Source: Neptunicoccus cionae (GTDB lineage Bacteria; Pseudomonadota; Alphaproteobacteria; Rhodobacterales; Rhodobacteraceae). Taken from it: a stretch of DNA of 64,000 bases. The DNA is taken from contig NZ_PKOJ01000011.1 of assembly GCF_002860325.1 (NCBI RefSeq), forward strand, positions 31,516-95,515, read 5' to 3'. Made by a program: the position numbers and the translations under genes. The notes below the pieces were generated by a model. It was given only the letters and a program-made list of their open reading frames with translations, was not told the DNA's origin and did no database searches. Shown here one piece after another: positions 36,883 through 46,306 of this stretch (positions within the stretch are counted from its first letter, which is position 1; every line of letters starts with the position of its first letter).

Positions 36883-37256
36883 GACAGCACCGCCCGCATA
36901 ATTCCCATTCCGGCAAACAGGGCAGTAATCCCGCCCAACACCGATCCTATTACATAAAAGGCGGCCAGTCCGCCCCGTCCCTGCTCCCATAGCAGGATCG
37001 CATCCAGAGAGAACGCAGAAAACGTGGTAAATCCGCCTAACACACCCGTCATCACGAATGGCGCATAGCGCGCATCTCCGGCGCGATGCAGGAACCAGAC
37101 AGCAAAGATCCCCATCAGAAAGGAACCGGCAAGATTTACCGCAAACACACCCGCCGGTGCTCCGGTTCCGATCAGACGCACAGCCGCTTGCACGGTGCCA
37201 TACCGCATGACAGCCCCGAGGCCACCACCGATCGCAATTTGAATTAGAGTATTCAT
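36879..37256 (-). CDS. crcB: Fluoride ion channel CrcB/FluC
   Basis: A 125-residue four-helix dual-topology fluoride exporter. Marks are GGGLGAVMRYG at the N-terminus and GVLGGFTTFSAFSLD near residue 75. It heads a crcB-rlu-ATP12 transcript. No fluoride riboswitch pattern was found upstream; a small inverted repeat is. Confidence 0.95.
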   Translation of the reverse strand: MNTLIQIAIGGGLGAVMRYGTVQAAVRLIGTGAPAGVFAVNLAGSFLMGIFAVWFLHRAGDARYAPFVMTGVLGGFTTFSAFSLDAILLWEQGRGGLAAFYVIGSVLGGITALFAGMGIMRAVLS

Positions 37257-37276
37257 ACAGACCTCTGCGCTTTAGA

Positions 37277-37293
37277 ACCTGTATTCTACAGGT
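37277..37293. repeat. Inverted repeat upstream of crcB
   Basis: Perfect 7-bp arms ACCTGTA-TTC-TACAGGT, 21 bp before the crcB start. It could be an operator or a leader hairpin. Confidence 0.4.
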
Positions 37294-37320
37294 CCATTCC
37301 GCACGCGGCCATCAGGACAT

Positions 37321-37725
37321 TCAGGCGTCCGCACCGCGTCTCTGGTCCGCCTCTACAGCAATGTTGACGATCTGTGCAAGGCTTTCAAAGCGCTCTCTTT
37401 CGGTCTCGGGGACATGACCAAGGTTGAAAACATCCGTATTCCACTTGGTCCATTCGCGGGTATCAAGCTGGACTTCGCGCACCACAAAAACGGATGCCAC
37501 CTTATGTTTCCGGATCAAATGATCCACCTGCCCGACGACCACCGGCTCCGGCCCTTCGAACAGCCCTACAAGGTGCTGTCCGGAGCGCAGGAAAAAGCCC
37601 CCGATACGACGGTCAGCGCAACGGTTCCAAATATCTTTCTGAAGCGGTTCTGCCTGTTCGAAAGTAAGGCCGGAATGCAGCCGGCAAGTGAAAAGAATCT
37701 GTAAAGTCAAATGTCTATCGGGCAA
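37321..37725 (-). CDS. BLUF-like domain protein lacking photoactive residues
   Basis: A 134-residue single-domain protein whose layout matches a BLUF domain: first strand LQILFTCR, helix 1, strand RIGGFFLRSG, then HLVGLFEGPEPVV and helix 2 with DHLIRKHK. In BLUF photoreceptors a Tyr stands where Phe12 is, and a Gln where Gly54 is; the flavin Asn is also absent. So it probably cannot do BLUF photochemistry. The start is a TTG and is uncertain. It stands alone between crcB and rarA. Confidence 0.65.
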   Translation of the reverse strand: MPDRHLTLQILFTCRLHSGLTFEQAEPLQKDIWNRCADRRIGGFFLRSGQHLVGLFEGPEPVVVGQVDHLIRKHKVASVFVVREVQLDTREWTKWNTDVFNLGHVPETERERFESLAQIVNIAVEADQRRGADA

Positions 37726-37869
37726 TACAAAATCGAATCAAGCCCCCTCACAATACACGCTACCTACCCCCATTCAACCATAGGGTTGCGGTATCTGCAA
37801 ACTGGATCGCAATTTTTACCCAGAGTTGTATCGCTACGGAACGGCAACTAAACCCTACAGAGAGTACCC

Positions 37870-39201
37870 CTAAACACCCTTGTTCCGGCTTGTACGCAGC
37901 TTGGCAAAATACTCGGTCCGCTTTTTCAACTCCCGCTCGAAGCCCCGATCCACCGGCACATAATAGACCCCGTGCTTCATCCCGTCGGGGAAGTAATTCT
38001 GCCCCGAAAATCCGTCCTCTGCGTCATGGTCATACTCGTAACCGACTCCATAGCCTTCGTCCTTCATCAGCTTGGTCGGTGCATTTCGGATATGTTTGGG
38101 CGGCGGCTCCGATCCGGTTTTCCGCGCCGCTCTGCGGGCCTCTTTATAGGCTTTGTAGGCCCCGTTCGATTTCGGGGCGAGCGCAAGATAGATCACTGCC
38201 TGTGCCAGCGCCAGTTCCCCTTCGGGACTGCCAAGCCGCTCGTAGGTCTGCCAGGATTGCAGACAAACAGCCTGTGCTTGCGGATCGGCCAGACCGATAT
38301 CTTCAACCGCCATACGGGTGATTCTGCGGGCGAGAAAACGCGGGTCTTCGCCCCCTTCCAGCATCCGGCACAACCAGTAAACAGCAGCATCCGGATCAGA
38401 CCCGCGCACGGATTTGTGCAACGCAGAGATCAGATTGTAATGCTCCTCGCCGGATTTGTCGTACTTTGGTGCACGGCGGGACAGGCGTTTGGATAATCCG
38501 TCCCGCCCGACTTTTTCTTTCGCATCCCAAGCAAAGCACTGCTCCAGAATGTTGATCAGGGCACGCCCGTCCCCGTCTGCCATCTCCAGCACGGCTTCGC
38601 GGGCATCCGCTGTCAGGGGCAGTGCCCGCTGCACCAGCTGCTCGGCCCGCTGCGCCATCAGTTCCAGATCGGCAAGCGTCAAACGCTCCAGCACCATCAC
38701 CTGACTGCGGCTCATCACAGCAGCGTTCAACTCGAACGACGGATTTTCTGTCGTAGCGCCAACCAGAACGATGGTCCCGTCTTCCATATGGGGCAGAAAG
38801 CCGTCCTGCTGGGCCTTGTTGAAACGGTGGATCTCATCCACAAACAAAACCGTTCCCCGGCCGGTCTTCTGCCGCAGTTTGGCTGCATCGAACACTTTCT
38901 TCAGATCTGCCACGCCCGAGAATATCGCGCTGATCTGGACAAACTCCATTTCGGTTTCATCTGCCAGCAACTTGGCCAGCGTGGTTTTCCCCACACCCGG
39001 CGGCCCCCAGAAAATGATCGAGGACAGACGTCCGCTTTCCAGCATCACCCGCAACGCGCCATCTTCGCCCAGAAGATGCTGTTGCCCGATCACTTCCGCA
39101 AAATGGCGGGGGCGCAGGCGGTCCGCCAGCGGCGCATTCTTTGCAGGGGCATCCGCCTGCCCCTTTGCCCCGTCATCCAGTGCATCAAATAGATCCGCCA
39201 T
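37870..39201 (-). CDS. rarA: Replication-associated recombination protein A (MgsA/RarA)
   Basis: AAA+ ATPase acting at stalled replication forks. The 443 residues hold LADRLRPRHFAEVIGQQHLLG, Walker A GPPGVGKTT (about residue 60), Walker B LFVDEIHRFNKAQQD and ATTENPSFELN, then the RarA tetramerisation domain ending with the NYFPDGM region. Single gene. Confidence 0.95.
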   Translation of the reverse strand: MADLFDALDDGAKGQADAPAKNAPLADRLRPRHFAEVIGQQHLLGEDGALRVMLESGRLSSIIFWGPPGVGKTTLAKLLADETEMEFVQISAIFSGVADLKKVFDAAKLRQKTGRGTVLFVDEIHRFNKAQQDGFLPHMEDGTIVLVGATTENPSFELNAAVMSRSQVMVLERLTLADLELMAQRAEQLVQRALPLTADAREAVLEMADGDGRALINILEQCFAWDAKEKVGRDGLSKRLSRRAPKYDKSGEEHYNLISALHKSVRGSDPDAAVYWLCRMLEGGEDPRFLARRITRMAVEDIGLADPQAQAVCLQSWQTYERLGSPEGELALAQAVIYLALAPKSNGAYKAYKEARRAARKTGSEPPPKHIRNAPTKLMKDEGYGVGYEYDHDAEDGFSGQNYFPDGMKHGVYYVPVDRGFERELKKRTEYFAKLRTSRNKGV

Positions 39202-39295
39202 CGCGTCACCCGCCCCAATTCAACCTGTGCCCAGTTTGGCCTGCAAACCTTGCCGACGCAATGTAGCGCCGCTTCATTGTTCACCAAATACTCAA

Positions 39296-39333
39296 AGAAA
39301 AACCCCGCCAGACCAGGACGGTCTGACGGGGTT
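39296..39333 (-). terminator. Terminator at the end of the rpsM-rpsK-rpoA-rplQ unit
   Basis: Arms AACCCCGCCAGACC / GGTCTGACGGGGTT with one mismatch and loop AGGAC; on the minus strand it is followed by TTTTT. It begins 27 nt after the rplQ stop. Confidence 0.85.
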
Positions 39334-39359
39334 CCTACTGTCCCGAATTTTATCGGTTT

Positions 39360-39782
39360 TTATTCGTCTGCTGCATCCATTTCAGCAGCAACGCGGGCTT
39401 TGTCAGCCGCGCCTTTGGCGTCTACGTCACGATCAACGAATTCGATGATCGCCATAGGCGCCATGTCGCCGTAACGGAAGCCGGCTTTCATGATGCGCAC
39501 GTAACCGCCTTGACGGTCTTTGTAGCGCGGGCCAAGCACGTCAAACAGTTTGGAAACGTACTGGTCTTCTTTCAGCTTGGAAGCGGCCTGACGACGGGCG
39601 TGCAGATCGCCACGTTTCGCCAATGTGATCAGTTTTTCCATGATCGGGCGCAGTTCTTTTGCTTTTGGCAAAGTTGTTTTGATTTGCTCATGCTCGATGA
39701 GCGAGCCTGTCATGTTCGAGAACAGCGCTTTGCGGTGTTCATGAGTCCGGTTCAGGCGACGGTAACCACGTGCGTGACGCAT
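39360..39782 (-). CDS. rplQ: 50S ribosomal protein L17
   Basis: Large-subunit protein. The 140 residues start with [20 protein letters not shown], the L17 signature, and keep [21 protein letters not shown]. An alphaproteobacterial acidic C-terminal extension (about 20 residues) ends with EMDAADE. It follows rpoA with a 137-nt gap containing a repeat. Confidence 0.97.
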   Translation of the reverse strand: MRHARGYRRLNRTHEHRKALFSNMTGSLIEHEQIKTTLPKAKELRPIMEKLITLAKRGDLHARRQAASKLKEDQYVSKLFDVLGPRYKDRQGGYVRIMKAGFRYGDMAPMAIIEFVDRDVDAKGAADKARVAAEMDAADE

Positions 39783-39886
39783 TTTAGTTTTCCTTCTCTA
39801 TGCTTTGTCCGGCGAGCCTGCGTGGGTCTCGCACTCCTTGGGGCAGAATTACCCGATATGTTCCCCGCCATCTGCGGGCATTTTGC

Positions 39887-39910
39887 GTAGGTCGGGCTTC
39901 AGCCCGACCC
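39887..39910. repeat. Palindromic repeat copy 1 (3' of rpoA)
   Basis: GTAGGTCGGGCTTCAGCCCGACCC, core palindrome GTCGGGCTTCAGCCCGAC at 39891-39908, 10 nt after the rpoA stop. Further copies are at 45543, 47254, 56754 and 61748. Confidence 0.8.
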
Positions 39911-39919
39911 ACGTTAAAC

Positions 39920-40936
39920 TTAAAACTGGTCTTCGTACTTCTTGGCCAGATCTTCGATATTGTCCGGTGGCCAATCCACGATGTCCATACCAAGGTGCAG
40001 CCCCATTCCGGTCAGAACTTCCTTGATTTCGTTCAAGGATTTGCGGCCGAAGTTCGGAGTGCGCAGCATTTCTGCTTCGGTTTTCTGGATCAGATCGCCG
40101 ATATAAACGATGTTGTCGTTCTTCAGGCAGTTTGCAGAACGGACCGACAGTTCCAACTCGTCCACTTTCTTGAGCAGCAGCGGGTTGAATTCCAGATCGT
40201 CTTCCTCTTCCTGACGGGAAGCGGACTCTGGCTCGTCGAAGTTCACAAACACGGACAGCTGGTCTTGCAGGATACGTGCAGCATAGGCCACAGCGTCTTC
40301 CGGCGTGATCGAACCGTCTGTTTCCAGTTTCAGTGTCAGTTTGTCATAGTCCAGAACCTGACCTTCACGGGTCGGTTGAACATCGTAAGACACTTTAACA
40401 ACAGGCGAGAACAGCGCGTCGATCGGGATCAGGCCAATTGGCGCATCTTCCGGACGGTTCTTGTCGGCTGCAACATAGCCTTTACCTGTTTCAACGGTCA
40501 TTTCCATGAACAGGGACGCGCCGTCATCAAGGTGACAGATCACGTGATCCTTGTTCAGGATCTGGATGTCAGCAGTTTCGGAAATGTCACCCGCGGTAAC
40601 AACGCCCGGGCCTTTAGCCGCAATAGACACACGTTTTGTGCCTTCTGCTTCCATGCCAACGGCCACACCTTTAAGGTTCAGAACGATGTCGGTTACGTCT
40701 TCACGTACGCCGGCAACGCTGGAGAACTCGTGCAGAACGTTGTCGATCTGTACGGAAGTGATCGCAGCACCTTGCAGGGACGACAGCAGGACACGCCGCA
40801 GCGCGTTGCCCAAAGTCAAACCAAAGCCACGCTCCAGCGGTTCGGCAATACATGTTGCCTGACGCAGGGGGTCGCCACCTGGTTTGATGTCCAACTGAGT
40901 GGGGCGGATAAGCTCTTGCCAATTCTTGTGGATCAT
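39920..40936 (-). CDS. rpoA: DNA-directed RNA polymerase subunit alpha
   Basis: Scaffold subunit of RNA polymerase. The 338 residues include the N-terminal domain with [21 protein letters not shown] and the C-terminal domain with [21 protein letters not shown] and a [15 protein letters not shown] tail. It lies between rpsK and rplQ as usual. Confidence 0.98.
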   Translation of the reverse strand: MIHKNWQELIRPTQLDIKPGGDPLRQATCIAEPLERGFGLTLGNALRRVLLSSLQGAAITSVQIDNVLHEFSSVAGVREDVTDIVLNLKGVAVGMEAEGTKRVSIAAKGPGVVTAGDISETADIQILNKDHVICHLDDGASLFMEMTVETGKGYVAADKNRPEDAPIGLIPIDALFSPVVKVSYDVQPTREGQVLDYDKLTLKLETDGSITPEDAVAYAARILQDQLSVFVNFDEPESASRQEEEDDLEFNPLLLKKVDELELSVRSANCLKNDNIVYIGDLIQKTEAEMLRTPNFGRKSLNEIKEVLTGMGLHLGMDIVDWPPDNIEDLAKKYEDQF

Positions 40937-41005
40937 AAGTCCTCCATTCCTGTTCGCCGATCGGATCCGATTGATCGGGAACGCCCGAGGGTATTAACAA
41001 TAACG

Positions 41006-41030
41006 CGGGCCGATCCTTTGAACCGGCCCG
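41006..41030. repeat. Hairpin between rpsK and rpoA
   Basis: Perfect 7-bp arms CGGGCCG / CGGCCCG with an 11-base loop. No T-run follows on the minus strand, so an mRNA-processing or stabilising hairpin is more likely than a terminator. Confidence 0.4.
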
Positions 41031-41049
41031 ATAATTCTTGACGCGAGGC

Positions 41050-41439
41050 TTATACCCGGCGGCGCTTAGGAGGGCGACAGCCGTTGTGGGCGATCGGTGT
41101 CACATCGCGGATGGATGTGATGTTGAAGCCTACAGCAGCCAGTGCGCGCAGTGCGCTTTCACGACCCGAACCCGGACCCTGAACTTCAACTTCCAGCGTT
41201 TTCACGCCATGCTCTTGCGCTTTTTTGCCAGCATCTTCAGCAGCCATTTGCGCCGCGTAAGGTGTGGATTTGCGCGAGCCTTTGAAGCCCATTGTGCCAG
41301 CGGAAGACCATGCAATTGCGTTGCCTTGAGCGTCTGCAATCAGGATCTTTGTGTTGTTGAAAGAGGAGTTAACGTGAGCAACACCAGTCGTGATGTTCTT
41401 ACGGACCTTCTTCTTTGCGCGAAGTTTTTCACGTGCCAT
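41050..41439 (-). CDS. rpsK: 30S ribosomal protein S11
   Basis: Platform protein of the small subunit; 129 residues with [20 protein letters not shown] and the C-terminal [10 protein letters not shown]. It starts 14 nt after rpsM ends. Confidence 0.98.
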   Translation of the reverse strand: MAREKLRAKKKVRKNITTGVAHVNSSFNNTKILIADAQGNAIAWSSAGTMGFKGSRKSTPYAAQMAAEDAGKKAQEHGVKTLEVEVQGPGSGRESALRALAAVGFNITSIRDVTPIAHNGCRPPKRRRV

Positions 41440-41453
41440 GATTCAAGCCCTCC

Positions 41454-41822
41454 TTATTTCTTTTTGCCGGCAATCGCGCGGGCTGGGCCCTTGCGTGTGC
41501 GTGCGTTTGTGTGTGTACGTTGACCGCGAACAGGCAGACCACGACGGTGACGCAGGCCGCGGTAGCAACCCAGGTCCATCAGGCGTTTGATGTTCATGGA
41601 AACTTCACGACGCAGATCACCTTCCACGTCGAGGTTCGCGTCGATGTATTCGCGAATTTTCAGAACTTCCGCATCGGACAGTTCGTTGATCCGGCGGGTT
41701 ACGTCCAGACCGGTTTCTTCGCAAATTTTAGCAGCGGTGGTGTTACCGATGCCGTGAATATATGTAAGGGCGATTGGGACCCGTTTGTGGGTCGGCAAGT
41801 TAACGCCGGCGATACGTGCCAA
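41454..41822 (-). CDS. rpsM: 30S ribosomal protein S13
   Basis: Small-subunit head protein; 122 residues with [20 protein letters not shown] at the start and [16 protein letters not shown] at the end, where it contacts P-site tRNA. First gene of the rpsM-rpsK-rpoA-rplQ unit. Confidence 0.98.
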   Translation of the reverse strand: MARIAGVNLPTHKRVPIALTYIHGIGNTTAAKICEETGLDVTRRINELSDAEVLKIREYIDANLDVEGDLRREVSMNIKRLMDLGCYRGLRHRRGLPVRGQRTHTNARTRKGPARAIAGKKK

Positions 41823-41972
41823 GGGCTCTTCCTTATGGTTGCGGCTCCGTGTTTCCAGAACCTTTTTTCACAACAAAAGCCCAACACCACCACGGCATCG
41901 GGCCATTCCCGAACAAGGATCAGACGAATCACTGGTATAAGCAGAAAAGGGCCGATTCCTTAAGGAAGCTGT

Positions 41973-42001
41973 GCGATACACCCCGTTCCCCATAAGGTCA
42001 A
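41973..42001 (-). promoter_or_regulatory. Candidate promoter of the rpsM unit
   Basis: Minus strand: -35 TTGACC (41996-42001), 17-bp spacer, -10 TATCGC (41973-41978). The perfect palindrome TTCCTTAAGGAA covers the expected start point. Confidence 0.4.
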
Positions 42002-42091
42002 CCCCTCTGACACAGCTGAGCCTTGCCAGAGCGTCTTTTCAGGCTTTCCACCCCAACGGTCGCGCCTTGGGGTCTGGCGAGTTTGCCCCAT

Positions 42092-42120
42092 GAAAAAACC
42101 GCTTGCAAGAGCAAGCGGTT
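42092..42120 (-). terminator. adk terminator
   Basis: Perfect 10-bp arms AACCGCTTGC / GCAAGCGGTT, loop of four, followed on the minus strand by TTTT. It lies 34 nt after the adk stop. Confidence 0.93.
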
Positions 42121-42154
42121 CCATCAGTTTTATTGTGCTGGCCGGACTACCGGA

Positions 42155-42805
42155 TCAACTGTCAGACAGCGCCTTGTCAATCGACGCCTTAACCGTGTCG
42201 ATGGCTGCAAGACCGTCAATGGTCTGCAACTGGCCCTTGGCGTAGTAATAGCCGATCAGGGGCGACGTGTCTTTGTAGTAGGCCATCAGACGTGTCTTGA
42301 GGCTTTCCTCATTGTCGTCTGCACGGCGCTTGAATTCTGTGCCGCCGCATTTGTCGCAGACACCCTCTTTCGCCGGTTTCTTGGCAGTATCGTGATAACC
42401 CGCCCCGCAATTGGCGCAGGTGTAGCGGCCGGTGATGCGGGACACGAGAGCCTCGTCATCCACACGCATTTCAATCACAGTGTCCAGAGACTGGCCAACA
42501 CTGTCCAGCAATTCCCCCAGAGCATCCGCCTGTGCCAGCGTGCGGGGGAAGCCGTCAAAAATAAAGCCGCCATCGGCTTTGGCTGTTTCCAGTTGCTCGC
42601 GGATCAATCCGATCACGATCTCGTCCGTAACCAGTTCGCCGCGGTCCATGACACCGGCAACCATTTTGCCCATTTCCGTACCGGAAGACCGTGCCGCACG
42701 CAGCATGTCGCCCGTGCTCAGCTGCACCATATTCCGCTCTTCCACCAGCATCGCGGCCTGTGTTCCTTTACCGGCACCCGGTGGGCCAAGCAAAATAATA
42801 TTCAT
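42155..42805 (-). CDS. adk: Adenylate kinase
   Basis: Interconverts ATP+AMP and 2 ADP. The 216 residues carry [10 protein letters not shown] at the N-terminus, [12 protein letters not shown] and a long LID with four cysteines (CANCGAGYH and CDKCGG), so the LID probably binds zinc. The ATG at 42805 gives [10 protein letters not shown] and follows AAGGGA; the upstream ATG is unlikely. Confidence 0.97.
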   Translation of the reverse strand: MNIILLGPPGAGKGTQAAMLVEERNMVQLSTGDMLRAARSSGTEMGKMVAGVMDRGELVTDEIVIGLIREQLETAKADGGFIFDGFPRTLAQADALGELLDSVGQSLDTVIEMRVDDEALVSRITGRYTCANCGAGYHDTAKKPAKEGVCDKCGGTEFKRRADDNEESLKTRLMAYYKDTSPLIGYYYAKGQLQTIDGLAAIDTVKASIDKALSDS

Positions 42806-42935
42806 GTAGATTCCCTTCATATCGCAGCACGCGCACAGCTATAGCCTCATTTCATATCCGGCGAAAACAAGAAACGTATACTTGCGCATACACGTCGCAG
42901 GTAGCCGGACCCGAGGAAAACCCCTTTGCCGCAAG

Positions 42936-42968
42936 GAAAAAGGCCGCACAGCAAGCTGTACGGCCTTT
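42936..42968 (-). terminator. secY terminator
   Basis: Arms AAAGGCCGCACAG / CTGTACGGCCTTT with one mismatch and loop CAAG; TTTTT follows on the minus strand. It lies 33 nt after the secY stop, so adk is transcribed separately. Confidence 0.85.
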
Positions 42969-43001
42969 CGATCTGTCAACGAAACGTTACGTTCCGAAGG
43001 C

Positions 43002-44366
43002 TTAGCGCCCCCGACGACCGCCCCGTGCCTTGCTACGGTTCTTGCCGCGCAGCTTGGATTTCTCAATCAGGCTTTCATACTGGTGGGCCAGCAGATGGGA
43101 CTGCACTTGTGTGATTGTGTCCATCGTCACCGACACAACAATCAAAAGGGATGTCCCGCCAAAGTAGAAGGGAATCGCCAGTTGCGAGCGCAGGATTTCC
43201 GGGAACAGACAGATTGCAGCCAGATAGGCCGAACCGAGCACAAGGATACGCGCGACCACATAATCCAGATACTCTTCCGTCTTCTTGCCCGGACGGATCC
43301 CCGGAACAAAACCGTTCTGTTTTTTCAGGTTGTCTGCAACATCATCGGTCTTGAAGGACACGTTGGCGGTGTAGAAGTAGCTGAAGAACACGATCATGCC
43401 CACGAAGAACAGCAGATAGAGCGGCTGCCCCGGCCCGAAGTAAGCCAGCAGCGTGTTCATGAACGGGCTGGTTTGTGTGCCGGAGAACGTGGAGATGGTC
43501 GTCGGCAACAGCAGCAGCGCAGAGGCAAAGATCGGCGGGATAACACCGGCAGGGTTGATCTTGATCGGCAGGTGAGAGGACTCGCCCCCGTAAACTTTCA
43601 TGCCAACCTGACGTTTGGGGTACTGGATGTGGATCTTGCGCAGGGCGCGTTCCATAAACACGATAAACGCGATCACAACCACAACCATGATCATCACACC
43701 AACGATAACCGCAGGCGACAGCGCACCGGAGCGACCCGACGCAAAGAACTGTGCCAGCGCAGCAGGCAATTCAGCAATAATCCCAACGAAGATGATCAGG
43801 GAGATACCGTTACCGATGCCCCGTGCCGTGATCTGTTCACCCAGCCACATCAGGAACATGGTGCCCCCGACCAGCGTGATAATCGCAGGCAGCTGGAAGC
43901 TCAGGAAGCCGGGATTGGTCGCCAGATCGCCAGCCTCAAGCCCGCGGGACATGCCGTAAGCCTGAAAGAACGCCAGCGCCACGGTGCCGTAACGGGTGTA
44001 CTGGTTGATCTTCTTGCGTCCGGCCTCGCCCTCTTTCTTCAATTGCTCCAAAGACGGAACCATCGCTGTCAGAAGCTGGACGATAATGGACGCGGAAATA
44101 TAGGGCATGATCCCCAGCGCAAAGATCGCCATCCGGCCAATCGCACCGCCCGAGAACATGTTGAGGATACCGCCCACACCAGTCTGGGCCCCCTCGACAA
44201 AGTCCCGCAAAGCACCGGCGTCGATGCCGGGCACGGGGATAAACGTCCCGATCCGGTATACAATCAACAGACCCAAAGCAAAGAGGATACGAGATTGCAG
44301 TTCTTTCGCTTTACCGAAGGCACCCCAGCTTAGGTTGGAGGCCATTTGTTCAGCAGCAGAAGCCAT
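43002..44366 (-). CDS. secY: Preprotein translocase subunit SecY
   Basis: Channel of the Sec translocon; 454 residues with ten hydrophobic segments. The ATG at 44366 (MASAAEQMASNLSWGAFGKA) follows AAAGGGAC. Family marks are GIDAGAL, GGAIGRMAIFALGIMPYISAS and IRPGKKTEEYLD. The C-terminal tail is basic (GKNRSKARGGRRGR). Confidence 0.97.
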   Translation of the reverse strand: MASAAEQMASNLSWGAFGKAKELQSRILFALGLLIVYRIGTFIPVPGIDAGALRDFVEGAQTGVGGILNMFSGGAIGRMAIFALGIMPYISASIIVQLLTAMVPSLEQLKKEGEAGRKKINQYTRYGTVALAFFQAYGMSRGLEAGDLATNPGFLSFQLPAIITLVGGTMFLMWLGEQITARGIGNGISLIIFVGIIAELPAALAQFFASGRSGALSPAVIVGVMIMVVVVIAFIVFMERALRKIHIQYPKRQVGMKVYGGESSHLPIKINPAGVIPPIFASALLLLPTTISTFSGTQTSPFMNTLLAYFGPGQPLYLLFFVGMIVFFSYFYTANVSFKTDDVADNLKKQNGFVPGIRPGKKTEEYLDYVVARILVLGSAYLAAICLFPEILRSQLAIPFYFGGTSLLIVVSVTMDTITQVQSHLLAHQYESLIEKSKLRGKNRSKARGGRRGR

Positions 44367-44415
44367 GAACGTCCCTTTCATATAGTCGCACACGCGGCGT
44401 CCCGGGTGATGCGTC

Positions 44416-44460
44416 AAAAACAAAACGCCGCGAGACCAATCAACAGGGTCGCGCGGCGCC
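44416..44460 (-). terminator. Likely terminator between rplO and secY
   Basis: Arms CGCCGCGAGACC (44426-44437) and GGTCGCGCGGCG (44447-44458) with one mismatch; on the minus strand TTTTGTTTTTG follows. It suggests that secY is at least partly uncoupled from rplO. Confidence 0.7.
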
Positions 44461-44582
44461 GAAAAACTTGATCGTGAGTTATGTAAGCGGCAGGTCCACC
44501 GCTCACAAGCCCAATTCAAGGGTTTTGACTTTTATTTGAAACGCCAGACCTTACCGGCGTTCCAAATTGCAGCCAGAACACT

Positions 44583-45065
44583 TTAGGCGTCAGCGTCGGC
44601 TTTCGCAGGCTGCGCAACGGTCAGCTTGCCGCCAGCCGCTTCAACAGCAGCAACAGCAGTGCGGGACGCGCCGGTGACGGTCAGATCGATCTTGGAAGTG
44701 ATTTCGCCCTTGTTCAGGATACGAACACCGTCCTTGACGCGACGCACCAGACCGGATTCAACCAGAACTTCTTCTGTGATCGGCTTGCCAGCGTCGATTT
44801 TCTTCTCGTCGATGAATTTTTGCAGCAGGCCAAGGTTCACAACAGCATGTGTTTTTGCGTTGATGTTGTTGAAGCCGCGCTTAGGCAGACGTTGGTACAA
44901 TGGCATCTGACCGCCTTCGTAACCACCGATGGATACACCCGAACGGGACTTTTGACCTTTGATACCACGGCCACCCATTTTACCTGTGCCGGAACCCGGA
45001 CCACGGCCAATGCGCTTGCGCTTTTTGGTTGCACCTGGATTGTCTGAAAGCTGATTCAGTTTCAT
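44583..45065 (-). CDS. rplO: 50S ribosomal protein L15
   Basis: 160 residues starting [20 protein letters not shown], then the Gly/Arg-rich [20 protein letters not shown] and YQRLPKRGF. The C-terminus is alanine rich. A 172-nt gap separates it from the inserted small-protein gene, so it probably has its own promoter. Confidence 0.97.
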   Translation of the reverse strand: MKLNQLSDNPGATKKRKRIGRGPGSGTGKMGGRGIKGQKSRSGVSIGGYEGGQMPLYQRLPKRGFNNINAKTHAVVNLGLLQKFIDEKKIDAGKPITEEVLVESGLVRRVKDGVRILNKGEITSKIDLTVTGASRTAVAAVEAAGGKLTVAQPAKADADA

Positions 45066-45237
45066 TGTCGCTATCTCCTTTTGCCGGAACTACCCCCGAT
45101 GAGCGACAAAGGGGCAAACACGGCGTTACGATGTGATTCTGGAAAGGTTCCCAGATTGGTGGCGTATAGAGGGACGCGCCCCACAAAGCAAGACCGGTTT
45201 CAGGTTTCCTTATTGCTTTGGGAATATCCCGCCTTCG

Positions 45238-45432
45238 TTAATGACAGTGCACGCGTCCGGTACTTGTTTGCTTGTGACAACACTGCCCTGGAGGAGAGCT
45301 TTTCCGGCATCCTCCACCGTGGAAGACTTCTGAATAGGAGGTAGCTGACTGAACAGGCTGCCCTGCAATTGCAACGGGAAGGTACGGTACAGCCAGAACA
45401 ATGGCTGCTAAGACGATCGCAAAACGTTTCAT
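45238..45432 (-). CDS. Small secreted Cys/His-rich protein
   Basis: A 64-residue protein. Residues 1-23 are a clear signal peptide (MKRFAIVLAAIVLAVPYLPV then AIA). The mature part ends with a Cys/His cluster: GGGCRKSSPPGQCCHKQTS followed by a terminal HCH. This resembles short extracellular C/H-rich tails in other proteobacterial secreted peptides. Metal binding is possible. The ATG at 45432 is used; the upstream TTG is not needed. It belongs to the block inserted between rpmD and rplO. Confidence 0.6.
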   Translation of the reverse strand: MKRFAIVLAAIVLAVPYLPVAIAGQPVQSATSYSEVFHGGGCRKSSPPGQCCHKQTSTGRVHCH

Positions 45433-45538
45433 AATTATATCCAAAATAACTCAATCTAAAATAGAGTTAATAAAAGGTTAGTAAAAAGTAAACGAAATAT
45501 TATGAGGCTATAACGCCGAGTGGCCCGTGTATACCAAG

Positions 45539-45590
45539 GTAGGTCGGGCTTTATCCCGACACCCTAATCGGACACCTTCAGCCCGACACC
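45539..45590. repeat. Palindromic repeat copy 2, degenerate double form
   Basis: GTAGGTCGGGCTTTATCCCGAC (core arms GTCGGG/CCCGAC, 45543-45560), followed by a second half-like CTTCAGCCCGACACC ending near 45590. It is 8 nt 3' of the methyltransferase gene at 45598. Confidence 0.6.
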
Positions 45591-45597
45591 ATCCCCC

Positions 45598-46221
45598 TCA
45601 AACCTTGCGCGCCACGATATAGCGGCTGATCCCTTTGGTCGGATATGAGTCGCTCTCCAGAATTTCAAACCCTGCGGCGCGGATCATGTCCTCCAGTTCC
45701 TCAACCCCCAGATACTTCAGAAAGGGCGCTTTGCCGAAAAGTTGCATCACCTTGATCAAAGGCCCGAACAACCAGCGTTTCGGCTTCAGGCATCCCGTCT
45801 TGCTGATGAACAGCCCACCCCTTTCGAGAGGTGCGGACAGATTGCCAATCACAGCCGCCGGATCCTTGGTCAGGTGCAACAGGTTAAAGGCAAGAATGGC
45901 GTCCGGCCTGGGGTCTAGTGTCAAAGGTTTCGTCACATCCGCTGTTTGAAAGGCGGCATTTGAAACTCCTTCTGCCTGCGCCTTGCCACGGGCGATTTCT
46001 ATCATGGAGCGCGAAAAGTCTGTCCCGAGGATGGAACCGACATACGGTGCGAGCAACAGGGCCGTTGATCCTGTACCACAGCCGACTTCAACCACATGAT
46101 CGTCGGGCTTCAGATAGGATTTCGTCCGATCCAGAGTTTTGTGATAATTTTCCAAATCGGAAATGGGTCTTTTTGCGTATTTACCGGCGATCCGGTTCCA
46201 GAACTGATCAGCGTTTTGCAT
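45598..46221 (-). CDS. Class I SAM-dependent methyltransferase
   Basis: A 207-residue methyltransferase with motif I VVEVGCGTGSTALLLAPYVG, LGTDFSRSMIEIARGKA and AFNLLHL. The second of two adjacent ATGs (46221) is chosen for its spacing from CAGGAG. It is divergent to the LysR gene, 85 bp away, so that regulator may control it (inference). Part of the block inserted into the ribosomal cluster. Confidence 0.85.
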   Translation of the reverse strand: MQNADQFWNRIAGKYAKRPISDLENYHKTLDRTKSYLKPDDHVVEVGCGTGSTALLLAPYVGSILGTDFSRSMIEIARGKAQAEGVSNAAFQTADVTKPLTLDPRPDAILAFNLLHLTKDPAAVIGNLSAPLERGGLFISKTGCLKPKRWLFGPLIKVMQLFGKAPFLKYLGVEELEDMIRAAGFEILESDSYPTKGISRYIVARKV

Positions 46222-46306
46222 CATGCGCTCCTGTTTTGCGCCTCTATACCTATACGGAGAATCATAGAAAATTGCCAAAATTTGTTGAGATGTTATACAA
46301 ATTCGT

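Larger units (their letters stand above)
41823..42154. other. Gene-free stretch between adk and rpsM
   Basis: 332 bases. It contains the adk terminator (42092-42120), a candidate rpsM promoter (41973-42001), a palindrome TTCCTTAAGGAA at 41956-41967 and a leader of about 140 nt. No small open frame with family character was seen. Confidence 0.6.

Noticed and set aside
37257..37320. Possible fluoride riboswitch in front of crcB
   Set aside because: The region is only 64 nt and lacks the conserved GGCGAUGG-type start and pseudoknot partner of the crcB motif; only a 7-bp inverted repeat is present.
39800..41041. 413-codon plus-strand frame opposite rpoA
   Set aside because: Shadow of rpoA; rpoA is certain from both domains.
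42882..44333. 483-codon plus-strand frame opposite secY
   Set aside because: Shadow of secY, very rich in Gln, Arg and His.
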